From: a bacterium | GTDB taxonomy: Bacteria > Electryoneota > RPQS01 | DNA length: 49,579 nucleotides | Assembly (NCBI GenBank): GCA_018812265.1 | Contig: JAHJDG010000166.1 | Location: 1 to 49,579 of the forward strand | Reading direction: 5' to 3' | In this document: positions 1 to 8,210 of the stretch, piece after piece | Numbering within the stretch: position 1 is the stretch's first letter | Layout of the letters: every line of letters starts with the position of its first letter | Made by a program: the position numbers and the translations under genes | Notes under the pieces: model-generated | Seen by the model: only the letters and a program-made list of their open reading frames with translations | What the model was told of the DNA's origin: nothing | The model's database searches: none

Positions 1-264
1 ATGAAGGGACTGCCGACGGATGAACCCGATGCGCCTTTTGCCTTTCTGTTGCAGTGCGAAGAACCCTACACGGCCGAGATGATCCGCCGGCGTCTGCTCG
101 AGTTCAACGTCGTCTGTGAAGCGGATGACCGGGATGGCGTGATTGCCTTGCCTTGTCACGCATCGCTTGCCCCGCGCCACGTGGAGTATATTTTCGGAGC
201 CTTCCGCGGAATGGTGAATCCCTGCTATACGTTTGTGAGAAAGGACCCGGCCGAAACCGAATGA
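1..264 (+). CDS. Possible 3' end of a DegT-like aminotransferase (start unresolved)
   Basis: This is an open frame from the first base of the window to a TGA that overlaps the ATG of the next gene (ATGA). The visible 87 residues end in a stretch reading IALPCHASLAPRHVEYIF. It resembles the C-terminal ALPxHxxLTxxxVxxI segment of DegT/DnrJ/EryC1/StrS PLP-dependent sugar aminotransferases, which amidate keto-sugar nucleotides. If so, the PLP-binding part lies upstream of the window. An in-frame ATG sits at base 1, so a short complete gene cannot be excluded. The translational overlap with the downstream epimerase supports membership in the sugar operon. The family call rests on one short motif and is tentative. 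Confidence 0.4.
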   Translation: MKGLPTDEPDAPFAFLLQCEEPYTAEMIRRRLLEFNVVCEADDRDGVIALPCHASLAPRHVEYIFGAFRGMVNPCYTFVRKDPAETE

Positions 265-1205
265 GTGTGGATCGCTTCCTGATCACCGGCGGAGCCGGTT
301 TTATCGGCTCCAATATTGCCGCCGAACTTGTGAAACGCGGCCACGATGTTGCCATCTTCGATAATTTTTCCACCGGCCGCCGCGAAAATCTCGAGAAAAT
401 CGAACGGGATATCGAGATCATTCCCGGCGACCTCCGCGATGCCGATGCCGTGAAGAAGGCGGCAACTGGCCGAACCTTCATTCTTCATCAAGCCGCGCTT
501 CCCAGCGTCTCGCGCTCCGTACAGGATCCCCTCGCGACCAACGAGGTCAACGTCGCGGGGACGTTGAACCTGCTTGTGGCGGCCCGCGATGTCGCCGTTC
601 GCCGCGTCGTGCTGGCGTCGTCGTCGTCCGTCTATGGAGACACGCCCAGTTTGCCGAAAGTGGAGACAATGCCGGTCCTGCCCATGTCTCCCTATGCCGT
701 GAGCAAACTGGCGGCGGAAAAGTACGCTGCGGCTTTTTTCAAAGTCTACGGACTGGAGACGGTGGCGTTGCGCTATTTCAACGTCTTCGGTCCCCGTCAG
801 GATCCGACGTCGCAGTACTCTGCCGTGATCCCCCGCTTCATCACGGCCATCATGCGCGGAGAACAACCGACCGTCTATGGCGACGGCCTGCAATCCCGGG
901 ACTTCACCTTTGTTGCCAATGTGATCGAGGCCAATCTCTTGGCCTGCCACTCGCCGAACGTCGCCGGAGAATTCTTCAATGTGGCGTGCGGGCAGCGCTT
1001 CACCTTGCTGGAATTGCTGACTGAGATTTGTCAAATCATGGACAAACGGATGGAACCGCGACACGAGGCAGCGCGACCCGGTGACGTGCGCCACTCCCTT
1101 GCCGACGTGTCGAAGCTTCGCGCGGCGACCGGCTACGAGGCGAAAATCGGATTTCGCGAAGGTCTTGAGCGAACCATTCAACATTTTATGGGAGCCTCTT
1201 CTTGA
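261..1205 (+). CDS. SDR-family UDP-sugar 4-epimerase (WbpP/GalE-like)
   Basis: The protein has 314 residues from the ATG at 261, which overlaps the preceding stop. It begins with the NAD-binding GGAGFIG Rossmann motif (residues 10-16). It has the SDR catalytic set: Ser around 121-123 (SSSSVYG), then Tyr145 and Lys149 in SPYAVSK. The segment FNVFGPRQDP followed by an AVIPRFI stretch is typical of UDP-N-acetylglucosamine/UDP-glucose 4-epimerases of the WbpP/TviC branch, which invert C4 of a UDP-hexose through a 4-keto intermediate. Many longer frames overlap it, but the start at 261 places the Rossmann motif where the family has it. It overlaps the next gene by 4 bases (TTGA), so the two are probably translationally coupled. 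The substrate cannot be fixed from sequence. Confidence 0.85.
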   Translation: MSVDRFLITGGAGFIGSNIAAELVKRGHDVAIFDNFSTGRRENLEKIERDIEIIPGDLRDADAVKKAATGRTFILHQAALPSVSRSVQDPLATNEVNVAGTLNLLVAARDVAVRRVVLASSSSVYGDTPSLPKVETMPVLPMSPYAVSKLAAEKYAAAFFKVYGLETVALRYFNVFGPRQDPTSQYSAVIPRFITAIMRGEQPTVYGDGLQSRDFTFVANVIEANLLACHSPNVAGEFFNVACGQRFTLLELLTEICQIMDKRMEPRHEAARPGDVRHSLADVSKLRAATGYEAKIGFREGLERTIQHFMGASS

Positions 1206-2311
1206 ACGTACCGATCTTGAATCTACCCGCCCAGTTCCAGAGTATCCGTGACGAGGTTCTGGCGGCCGTAACCGAAGTTTTTGAAACCCAATACTTCGTT
1301 CTGGGGCCGCGAGTGAAGGAACTGGAGACGAGGATGGCCGCCCTCGCCGGAATGCCTCATGGAGTTGGCGTTTCTTCGGGAACCGACGCCTTGATTCTCG
1401 CGCTGATGGCGGCCGGTATCTCGAACGGCGATGACGTCATCACGACTCCCTACTCGTTCTTCTCCAGCGTCAGCTGCATCATACGCGTCGGTGCGAAACC
1501 GGTCTTTGTGGACATAGATCCCGAAACGTACAATGCCGACGTCTCACGCTTGGAAAGTGTAATAACCGATCGAACCCGAGCCGCGATTCCGGTGCATCTG
1601 TTCGGCTTGGTCTGCGAGCCGGAACCGTGGCGAATAATCGCCGGAAAGCATGAACTCACCATCATCGAGGACGCTTGTCAGGCGGTGGGAGCCCGCCGGG
1701 ACGGATTCACGGCCGGCGGCATCGGCGACTTCGGCTGTTTCTCATTCTATCCGACCAAAAATCTCGGCGGCGCCGGCGACGGTGGAATGGTGCTCGTGCG
1801 CGATGAAAAGGCGGCACAACTCGTTCGCATGGACAGAGTCCACGGCGGACGGGATCGCTATCACCATGACCGCGTCGGAATCTGCGGCCGATTGGACGAG
1901 CTGCAGGCCGCCGTCTTGCTGGTGAAGATCAAGCATCTCGAAGAGTGGAACGAACAACGGCGGCGCTTGGCGCGGTTGTATGATAATCTGCTCGCGTCCA
2001 CTCCGGTCAATCTTCCCCGAGTGCCGCAGGACGCCTATCACACGTACCATCAGTACGTGATCCGCGCGCCGCGCCGGGATGAACTCCGCGACTTCCTGCG
2101 AAGCCGGGGAATCGGATGTGACGTGTACTATCCCGTTCCGCTGCATCTCCAGCCGTGCTTCGAGTTCCTCGGCTATCGGCAAGGTCAGTTTCCCGAGGCG
2201 GAAAAACTGGCGCTGGAGGCACTGGCCCTGCCTATGTATGCTGAACTCACAACGGAACAGGTGGAAACGGTCTGCCGTGCAATCACGGAGTTCTACGGTG
2301 CAGGTTGCTGA
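1202..2311 (+). CDS. DegT/DnrJ/EryC1/StrS family PLP-dependent sugar aminotransferase
   Basis: The protein has 369 residues from a TTG start that overlaps the stop of the epimerase. It shows the family landmarks in order: SSGTDAL near residues 58-64 (phosphate and substrate pocket), the EDACQ motif with Asp157 that pairs with the pyridine nitrogen, and SFYPTKNLGG with the Schiff-base Lys186. The C-terminal half has the GCDVYYPVPLHLQP segment and a closing ALPMYAELTTEQV helix. Such enzymes transfer an amino group from glutamate to a keto-sugar nucleotide. Together with the adjacent epimerases it indicates that an amino-sugar enters the surface glycan. The length fits the family. The TTG start is supported by the tight overlap and by the conserved N-terminal VPILNL. 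Confidence 0.92.
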   Translation: MNVPILNLPAQFQSIRDEVLAAVTEVFETQYFVLGPRVKELETRMAALAGMPHGVGVSSGTDALILALMAAGISNGDDVITTPYSFFSSVSCIIRVGAKPVFVDIDPETYNADVSRLESVITDRTRAAIPVHLFGLVCEPEPWRIIAGKHELTIIEDACQAVGARRDGFTAGGIGDFGCFSFYPTKNLGGAGDGGMVLVRDEKAAQLVRMDRVHGGRDRYHHDRVGICGRLDELQAAVLLVKIKHLEEWNEQRRRLARLYDNLLASTPVNLPRVPQDAYHTYHQYVIRAPRRDELRDFLRSRGIGCDVYYPVPLHLQPCFEFLGYRQGQFPEAEKLALEALALPMYAELTTEQVETVCRAITEFYGAGC

Positions 2312-2365
2312 ACACACTCACCGACTGATGAACGTTCCCCGGACTGTACCGTAGAGAAATGAGTC

Positions 2366-3799
2366 GTGATGACGCCCACGAACGAACAGTCCATTTGGGT
2401 TCGCGTGTTCTGCCAGATCACCGACGTGGTGATGATTGTGGTGGCATTCGTCACGTCGTTCGCCATGCGTTCGCAGATTCGTGCGGTCTTCTTTTTTGGT
2501 ACCGCGCAGACGGTGGACGATTACTACAATGTTATGATCGTGGCGGTGATCGTGTGGTGGCTGATCCTCGACGCGCAGAAGGCGTATTCCGAGACGCGAC
2601 GATTGACGCTTGCGCACGACATCAAGATCGTCTTCCGCACCAGCATTCTGGCTACAATGATCGTTCTCGGTTTGGCCTATATGCTGCGAGTCGAGACGCC
2701 TCCCCGAGCCGCCACCGGTTTGTTCGTTATTTTTGCGGTTTGTCTGCTGTCGTTGAATCGGGTCTTCTTTCGCTATCTTCGGGCTTTCCTTCGACAAGAA
2801 GGTGCGCTGGCGAAGACGATCCTCATTGTCGGGTCGGGACAGAAAGCCCAACGCTTTCTCACTTCGATCCGCCGCCATGCGGAATGGGGAGTGGACTTGA
2901 TCGGCTTCGTCGAGCACGAACCCGAGCGGATCGGTCTCGAGATTATGGGAGCCAAAGTGCTGGGCGGCCCGGAGGATTTGCCGCGAATCCTCCACGAACA
3001 CCCGATTCACGAAGTCGTGTTTGCCATTCCCAGCCGGCAGCTTGAATCGTGCACGGACATGCTTGCCCTCTGCGAACAAGAGGGCGTGAATACCGTCATT
3101 CTGTCGAATTTCTTCTCGGGACTGGTGGCGCAGGTGGAGACGGATATTCTCTATGATCAGCCCGTGCTCGTCTATCGAACGACGCACCACAAGGAGTGGC
3201 AGTTGTTTGTGAAGCGACTGTTCGACATCGCCTTCGCCGCGACATTTTTGATTCTGCTGTTTCCGCTGCTGGCCGCCATCGCGATCGCCATCAAGCTGGA
3301 TGACGGTGGGCCCATGTTCTATACGTGGAAAGTCGTGGGGCGTGACAAGCGGAATTTCCAGGGGTACAAGTTCCGGACGATGGTGGTGGATGCCGACAGG
3401 CTCAAAGAGAAACTGATGGCCAAGAATGAGATGAGCGGCATCGCTTTCAAAATGAAGCAGGACCCGCGCATCACGCGAGTCGGTCACTTTCTGCGCAAAT
3501 ACAGTCTGGACGAGCTGCCGCAACTGTGGAGCGTCTTGCTGGGTCAAATGTCCATCGTCGGACCGCGTCCGCCGCTGGAATCGGAGCTTCGACGATTCGA
3601 AAGCTGGCACCGGCGAAAACTCTCCGTCAAGCCGGGTTTGACCTGCCTGTGGCAAATCTCGGGTCGGAGTGCGATTACGGATTTTGATGAATGGATCAAG
3701 CTGGATCTCGCCTATATTGACAACTGGTCACTCTGGCTCGATTTCAAAATTCTGCTCAAGACAATCCCCGTCGTCCTGGTGGGACGGGGTGCTCAATGA
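2366..3799 (+). CDS. Polyprenyl-phosphate sugar-1-phosphate transferase (WbaP/CpsE-like initiating enzyme)
   Basis: The protein has 477 residues from GTG 2366; ATG 2369 is equally possible. The N-terminal third has several hydrophobic helices, followed by a CoA-binding-like Rossmann middle domain (VGSGQKAQRF). From about residue 282 comes the bacterial sugar-transferase domain: KRLFDIAF, then GPMFYTWKVVGRD, YKFRTMV near residue 335, LDELPQLW near 381, and MSIVGPRPP. The family moves a sugar-1-phosphate from a nucleotide sugar to undecaprenyl phosphate at the inner membrane, which is the committed first step of many O-antigens and capsules. Its location among nucleotide-sugar enzymes supports this. 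The sugar donor is unknown. The spacer before it is 54 bp with no clear terminator, so co-transcription is likely. Confidence 0.92.
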   Translation: MMTPTNEQSIWVRVFCQITDVVMIVVAFVTSFAMRSQIRAVFFFGTAQTVDDYYNVMIVAVIVWWLILDAQKAYSETRRLTLAHDIKIVFRTSILATMIVLGLAYMLRVETPPRAATGLFVIFAVCLLSLNRVFFRYLRAFLRQEGALAKTILIVGSGQKAQRFLTSIRRHAEWGVDLIGFVEHEPERIGLEIMGAKVLGGPEDLPRILHEHPIHEVVFAIPSRQLESCTDMLALCEQEGVNTVILSNFFSGLVAQVETDILYDQPVLVYRTTHHKEWQLFVKRLFDIAFAATFLILLFPLLAAIAIAIKLDDGGPMFYTWKVVGRDKRNFQGYKFRTMVVDADRLKEKLMAKNEMSGIAFKMKQDPRITRVGHFLRKYSLDELPQLWSVLLGQMSIVGPRPPLESELRRFESWHRRKLSVKPGLTCLWQISGRSAITDFDEWIKLDLAYIDNWSLWLDFKILLKTIPVVLVGRGAQ

Positions 3800-3820
3800 C
3801 GATTTCATAGGAAACTGGAC

Positions 3821-4948
3821 ATGCGTGTTCTGGTGACGGGCGGAGCCGGATTCATCGGTTCGCATACGGTGGACGCGCTGCTTGCCCGCGGGTGCGAAGT
3901 GACGATTCTCGACAGCCTCGAGAAACCGGTCCATCTCAAGGGCAAGCCGGACTATTTGCCGGCCAAGGCTCGCTTCATCGAGGGTGATGTTCGCCGGCGC
4001 GAGGATGTTCTTGCCGCACTGGACGGTGTTGAGGCCGTATTTCACTTTGCCGCCTATCAGGACTACCTTCCCAACTTCAGCAAATTTTTCCACGTCAACT
4101 CCGTCGGCACGGCGCTCATTTTCGAATTGATCGTAGAGAAGAAACTGCCCGTTAGGAAAGTAATCGTTGCGTCATCGCAAGCCGTTGCGGGCGAAGGCGT
4201 CTATGCGTCGGCGGCGGGTGAGTTCTTTCGTCCCGACATCCGGCCGCTTGCGCAACTGGAAGCGGGTGAATGGGAATTTCGCCATCCTGCCACCGGGGAA
4301 GTGTTGCAGTGGAAACCGACGCCGGAGACCCACGCCAATCCGCAGAATCAGTATGCGCTGTCGAAGTACTCGCAGGAACTGATGACGCTTGCCTTCGGCA
4401 AGCGCTACGAAATTCCATCGGTGGCGATGCGCTACTCTATCGTGCAGGGTCCGCGGCAGAGTTTTTACAACAGCTACTCCGGTGCCTGCCGGATCTTTTC
4501 GCTGAACTATTTTTTCGATCGCGCTCCCGTGATCTATGAAGACGGGATGCAGGTGCGCGACTTCGTGAATATCCAAGACGTAGTGCGGGCGAATCTGTTG
4601 GCGCTCGACGACGACCGAGCCAACTACGAGATGCTTAACGTGGGCGGGGGAACGGCTTACACCGTCCGCGATTTCTGCGACATCGTGGCTCGGGAGTTCG
4701 GACGCGCGGAGATCCCCCCGCGCATGTCGGGCTTGTTCCGCTTTGGAGACACTCGACATTCCATCTCGGATATCAGCAAGCTTCAACGGCTGGGATGGAC
4801 TCCCCGGGAGTCGCCGGCAGTGTCCGTTCATCAGTACCGCGAATATCTGGAACAACAAACCGACATTGAAGACATCATGGAGTTCGCGGAGAAAAACATG
4901 CGCTCGATGAACGTCGTCCGCGCCGCGCGAAAGGTGGTGCAGTCGTGA
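3821..4948 (+). CDS. NAD-dependent epimerase/dehydratase, dTDP-rhamnose 4-epimerase-like
   Basis: The 375-residue SDR protein starts with MRVLVTGGAGFIGSH. The catalytic Tyr178 and Lys182 lie in QYALSKYSQEL, with ASSQAV upstream as the serine-bearing strand. The run RYSIVQGPRQSF and the EDGMQVRDFVNIQDVVRAN segment are reminiscent of dTDP-L-rhamnose 4-epimerase-like proteins, which convert dTDP-rhamnose to dTDP-6-deoxy-talose. That assignment is from remembered family patterns and is weaker than the SDR call. The protein is longer than the neighbouring 311- to 314-residue epimerases; part of the extra length is an insert before the catalytic tyrosine (residues about 130-170). The stop overlaps the GTG start of the next epimerase. 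Confidence 0.85.
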   Translation: MRVLVTGGAGFIGSHTVDALLARGCEVTILDSLEKPVHLKGKPDYLPAKARFIEGDVRRREDVLAALDGVEAVFHFAAYQDYLPNFSKFFHVNSVGTALIFELIVEKKLPVRKVIVASSQAVAGEGVYASAAGEFFRPDIRPLAQLEAGEWEFRHPATGEVLQWKPTPETHANPQNQYALSKYSQELMTLAFGKRYEIPSVAMRYSIVQGPRQSFYNSYSGACRIFSLNYFFDRAPVIYEDGMQVRDFVNIQDVVRANLLALDDDRANYEMLNVGGGTAYTVRDFCDIVAREFGRAEIPPRMSGLFRFGDTRHSISDISKLQRLGWTPRESPAVSVHQYREYLEQQTDIEDIMEFAEKNMRSMNVVRAARKVVQS

Positions 4949-5880
4949 GGATTCTTGTGACGGGCGGAGCGGGATTCATTGGTTCGCATGTCGCAGACGG
5001 TTTCATCGCCGACGGTCACGACGTCGCCGTTCTCGACGATCTCAGCACGGGATTCCGCCACAACGTGCCGGCCAAAGCGAGGTTCTACAAAGGCGATATC
5101 CGTGACCGCGATTTCGTACGAAAATCCTTTGCCGACTTCCGGCCTGATGTTGTGGACCACCACGCCGCCCAGATGGACGTTCGTCGTTCCCTCGACGATC
5201 CGCTCTTCGACGCCGAGTGCAACGTGCTCGGATCCTTGAACGTGATTCTCGAGGCGGTGCGCTGCGGCGCAGAACGCATGATCTACGCTTCGACGGGGGG
5301 GGCGGTCTACGGCGAGCCGGAGTTTCTGCCCGTTAATGAGCGGCATCCGCTTCGACCTGAGTGCGCTTACGGTATATCCAAGCATACCGTTGAGCATTAT
5401 CTGTTTCTGTATCGGATGCTCGAGGGACTTGACTATCTGGTCTTGCGCTATCCCAACGTATACGGTCCTCGTCAGAATCCGCATGGCGAAGCGGGCGTCA
5501 ACGCCATTTTCATCGGCCTCATGCTCGAAGAAAAGACTCCCGTCATCTTCGGTGATGGCGAGCAACTTCGCGATTACGTGTATATCTCGGACATTGTCGA
5601 GGCCAATCGGCTCGCTCTCACAAAGGGAGCGGGTGAGATATTGAATATTGGTTCGGGTGTGGGCCGATCCGTTAATGAGATATTTTCAACCCTCGCGGAA
5701 ATTCTGAATTTCAACAAGCCGCCTGAGCACGCGCCCGCCCGCCCGGGAGAGATCAAGCGAGTCTATCTCGACGCTGCGCGAGCTGGTCAGATTCTCGGCT
5801 GGAAACCTCGCGTTGCGTTTGAAGACGGTCTGCGCGAGACGGTCAAGTGGCATATGACGCAGCGTGAAGTGACGGCGTGA
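4945..5880 (+). CDS. UDP-glucose 4-epimerase-like SDR protein
   Basis: The protein has 311 residues from GTG 4945, overlapping the previous stop by four bases. It has GGAGFIGSH at residues 7-15, DDLSTG after the second strand (NAD ribose binding), ASTGGAVYGEP, and catalytic Tyr142/Lys146 in AYGISK. It also has RYPNVYGPRQNP, typical of GalE-like 4-epimerases of bacteria and archaea that accept UDP-glucose or UDP-GlcNAc. It is the third epimerase in a row, so each presumably has a distinct sugar. Its own stop overlaps the GTG of hddC (GTGA). Start choice rests on the Rossmann motif position and the overlap. Confidence 0.88.
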   Translation: MRILVTGGAGFIGSHVADGFIADGHDVAVLDDLSTGFRHNVPAKARFYKGDIRDRDFVRKSFADFRPDVVDHHAAQMDVRRSLDDPLFDAECNVLGSLNVILEAVRCGAERMIYASTGGAVYGEPEFLPVNERHPLRPECAYGISKHTVEHYLFLYRMLEGLDYLVLRYPNVYGPRQNPHGEAGVNAIFIGLMLEEKTPVIFGDGEQLRDYVYISDIVEANRLALTKGAGEILNIGSGVGRSVNEIFSTLAEILNFNKPPEHAPARPGEIKRVYLDAARAGQILGWKPRVAFEDGLRETVKWHMTQREVTA

Positions 5881-6578
5881 AGGCAATCCTGCTCGCAGCC
5901 GGACTGGGAACCCGGCTCGGTTCTCTGACCAACAAGACTCCGAAGTGCCTGTTGCCGATCGGCGGAGTTCCGCTTCTGGGGCACTGGCTGCGGCTTCTCG
6001 AGCAATGCGGAGTGAGCGAGGCCCTGGTAAACCTCCATCATCATGCCGACTCGGTTCGTGATTATCTGTCCACGGTGAAAACAACCGTTCACGTAACCAC
6101 TTTTTTCGAGCCGGAACTTCTCGGCAGCGCCGGAACGATACGTGCGGTGTGGGATTTCGTGGCGAGCGAAGAGGATTTTTTCATCATCTACGCGGACAAT
6201 CTCGCCATCCTTGACCTCGCCCGTCTGTGGGCGTTCCACGAACGGATGAAGCAGCCGCTTCTTTCGGCGGTGGCGTATCCGACCGATGAACCCCGGCGCT
6301 GCGGTATTCTCGAACTGGCGGACGACGGGCGTGTGGTCAGTTTTGAAGAGAAGCCCGAGTGTCCCCGCAGCAACTCCGCCAACGCCGGAATTCACGTTGC
6401 CAACGGAAAACTGTGGGAGTGGCTTCCCGAGACGACGCCCGCCGACTTTGGATTCCACGTTCTTCCGCGCCTCGTCGGCCGGATGTACGGATACGTAACA
6501 GACGAATATATTCAGGATATCGGCACGCCGGAATCGTACGTACGCGCACAGCAAGCCTGGGAAACGCGAGAACACTGA
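5877..6578 (+). CDS. hddC: D-glycero-alpha-D-manno-heptose 1-phosphate guanylyltransferase
   Basis: The 233-residue nucleotidyltransferase has the pyrophosphorylase signature LAAGLGTRLGSLT followed by TPKCLLPIGG (residues about 5-30) and a metal-binding IIYADN near residue 103. Sugar-1-phosphate nucleotidyltransferases of this size exist for several sugars. The direct junction with an HddA-type kinase and a GmhA-type isomerase points to HddC, which makes GDP-D-glycero-alpha-D-manno-heptose from the heptose-1-phosphate and GTP. The start is a GTG inside the stop of the upstream epimerase. The next gene begins immediately after its TGA with no gap. The base specificity (GTP) is inferred from context. 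Confidence 0.78.
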   Translation: MKAILLAAGLGTRLGSLTNKTPKCLLPIGGVPLLGHWLRLLEQCGVSEALVNLHHHADSVRDYLSTVKTTVHVTTFFEPELLGSAGTIRAVWDFVASEEDFFIIYADNLAILDLARLWAFHERMKQPLLSAVAYPTDEPRRCGILELADDGRVVSFEEKPECPRSNSANAGIHVANGKLWEWLPETTPADFGFHVLPRLVGRMYGYVTDEYIQDIGTPESYVRAQQAWETREH

Positions 6579-7568
6579 ATGGTTATTTCACAGACGCCCC
6601 TGCGAATCAGCTTTGCCGGGGGCGGCTCCGACCTGTCGGAATTCTACCGCGACGGCGCCGGACAGGTTATTTCGAGCGCGATTGACAAATACATCTTTGT
6701 CATCATCAAAGAGCGGTTCGACAATAACATCGTCCTCAACTACTCGAGCAAGGAAATCGTCGAGGACGTGTCCGAGATCAAACACGAACTGATCCGCGAA
6801 GCCATGATCATGACCGGGATGCGTCGCGGAGTGGAGATCTCGACGCTGGCCGACATTCCGTCCGAGGGCAGCGGTCTCGGCTCGTCGTCGTCGCTCATTG
6901 TCGGTCTTCTGAATGCGATGTATATGTATCAGGGCCGGCAGGTGACGGCTGAGCGACTGGCGGAAGAAGCGTGTGAAATCGAAATCGAGCGCTGCGGACG
7001 GCCGATCGGAAAGCAGGATCAATACATCGCCGCCTTCGGCGGTCTTCGCACGTTCGAGTTTCACCCTGACGGCACGGTGACGAACCAGCTGGTGGAGCTG
7101 CCCGCACGCGCATTGTGGCAGTTCGGCAGCAGTCTCATGCTCTTCTACACTTATCGGACGCGGAATTCGGCGGAAATTCTCACCGAGCAGAAAAAAGTGA
7201 CTCGCGATCGCCGGAAGATAATTGAGGGCATGTTGCCGCTGGTCGGAAAAATCCAGGACGCGCTGCTCGCTCGCCGTTTCGATGACGTGGGCTACGCTCT
7301 GCACGAGGGCTGGATGCTGAAACGCAAGATGGCGTCCCGCATCAGTGATTCGCAGATAGATGAACTCTATGATCGCGCGCTGAAATCCGGCGCGTTGGGC
7401 GGCAAAATCGCCGGTGCCGGCGGCGGTGGTTTCCTGCTGCTGTATGTACCGCCGGTTCATCAGGAGCGTGTCCGCTCGGTAATGTCCGATTTGTTCGAAC
7501 TGACCTTCTTGCCGGAACGGGACGGAAGCAAGGTAATCTTCAATCTCCGACGATACTCTTTCAAGTGA
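6579..7568 (+). CDS. hddA: D-glycero-alpha-D-manno-heptose 7-phosphate kinase (GHMP kinase)
   Basis: The protein has 329 residues. It opens with the substrate-binding TPLRISFAGGGSDL, carries the GHMP ATP-binding motif SEGSGLGSSSSL near residue 100, and ends with the GHMP motif 3 region GKIAGAGGGGFLLL. This pattern and length match HddA, which phosphorylates C1 of D-glycero-alpha-D-manno-heptose 7-phosphate. Its neighbours are hddC immediately upstream (no gap) and gmhA two bases downstream. These make a compact heptose-activation unit. The dephosphorylating step between HddA and HddC (GmhB) is not encoded in the window. Confidence 0.86.
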   Translation: MVISQTPLRISFAGGGSDLSEFYRDGAGQVISSAIDKYIFVIIKERFDNNIVLNYSSKEIVEDVSEIKHELIREAMIMTGMRRGVEISTLADIPSEGSGLGSSSSLIVGLLNAMYMYQGRQVTAERLAEEACEIEIERCGRPIGKQDQYIAAFGGLRTFEFHPDGTVTNQLVELPARALWQFGSSLMLFYTYRTRNSAEILTEQKKVTRDRRKIIEGMLPLVGKIQDALLARRFDDVGYALHEGWMLKRKMASRISDSQIDELYDRALKSGALGGKIAGAGGGGFLLLYVPPVHQERVRSVMSDLFELTFLPERDGSKVIFNLRRYSFK

Positions 7569-7569
7569 C

Positions 7570-8160
7570 ATGAATGAACGACGCCGACATATCTACGCCT
7601 ATCTGAATACGCTGAAGAGTGTGCTGGATTCCTTGCCCGTTGACGCCATTGAGCGGGTTCTTGACGTACTCGAAAAAGCATATCGGGCGGATAAAACCAT
7701 TTTTATCTGCGGCAACGGCGGCTCTGCCGCGACCGCCAGTCATTGGACGTGCGATTTCGCCAAAGGCACGGTTGCGCCCGGGGCGAAACGGCTGCGGATG
7801 ATTTGCCTGAACGACAGCGTGACGACGCTCACCGCCTACGCCAACGACGTGAGCTACGATCAGGTCTTCGCCGAGCCGCTGCGCACCTTCGCAAAAGCTG
7901 GTGATGCCATCGTCTTGCTGACCGCCTCGGGCAATTCGCCGAGTATTCTCGAAGCGGCCCGCGCGGCTCGGGAGCTCGGCGTTACTTCCATCGGTTTGAT
8001 CGGATTCGGCGGCGGAAAGCTGGCGTCGCTGGTGGATCATGCCGTGATTGTGCCTTGCCGCGAATATGGCCCGGTGGAAGACCTGCACATGATTCTCGAT
8101 CACGTCATCAGCCTTCACCTGCGGGCGATCATCGCCGGCGGGCAAGGTACTTGCGAATAA
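7570..8160 (+). CDS. gmhA: Phosphoheptose isomerase-like SIS-domain protein
   Basis: The 196-residue single-SIS-domain protein has the sugar-phosphate loop ICGNGGSAATASH (residues about 46-58) and TASGNSPSILEA near residue 120. GmhA converts sedoheptulose 7-phosphate to D-glycero-D-manno-heptose 7-phosphate, the substrate for HddA encoded just upstream. Against E. coli GmhA (recalled zinc ligands H61, E65, Q172, H180), the matching positions here appear to be His58, Asp62, Glu170 and His178. Two ligands therefore look substituted, by acidic groups that could still bind metal. The ATG sits one base after the hddA stop. The role rests on fold plus context. Confidence 0.8.
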   Translation: MNERRRHIYAYLNTLKSVLDSLPVDAIERVLDVLEKAYRADKTIFICGNGGSAATASHWTCDFAKGTVAPGAKRLRMICLNDSVTTLTAYANDVSYDQVFAEPLRTFAKAGDAIVLLTASGNSPSILEAARAARELGVTSIGLIGFGGGKLASLVDHAVIVPCREYGPVEDLHMILDHVISLHLRAIIAGGQGTCE

Positions 8161-8210
8161 CTTCTGATTCCAGCGATTTCCCTCCCAGCAACTTGGTACG
8201 AGCCTAAACC

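Noticed and set aside
225-1184. Minus-strand frame of 319 codons
   Set aside because: It lies across the epimerase gene, has no recognisable domain and reads as a shadow of GC-rich codons.
2318-3655. Minus-strand frame of 445 codons
   Set aside because: It covers the sugar-phosphate transferase gene with a low-complexity His/Gln/Arg-rich peptide, so it is an antisense shadow.
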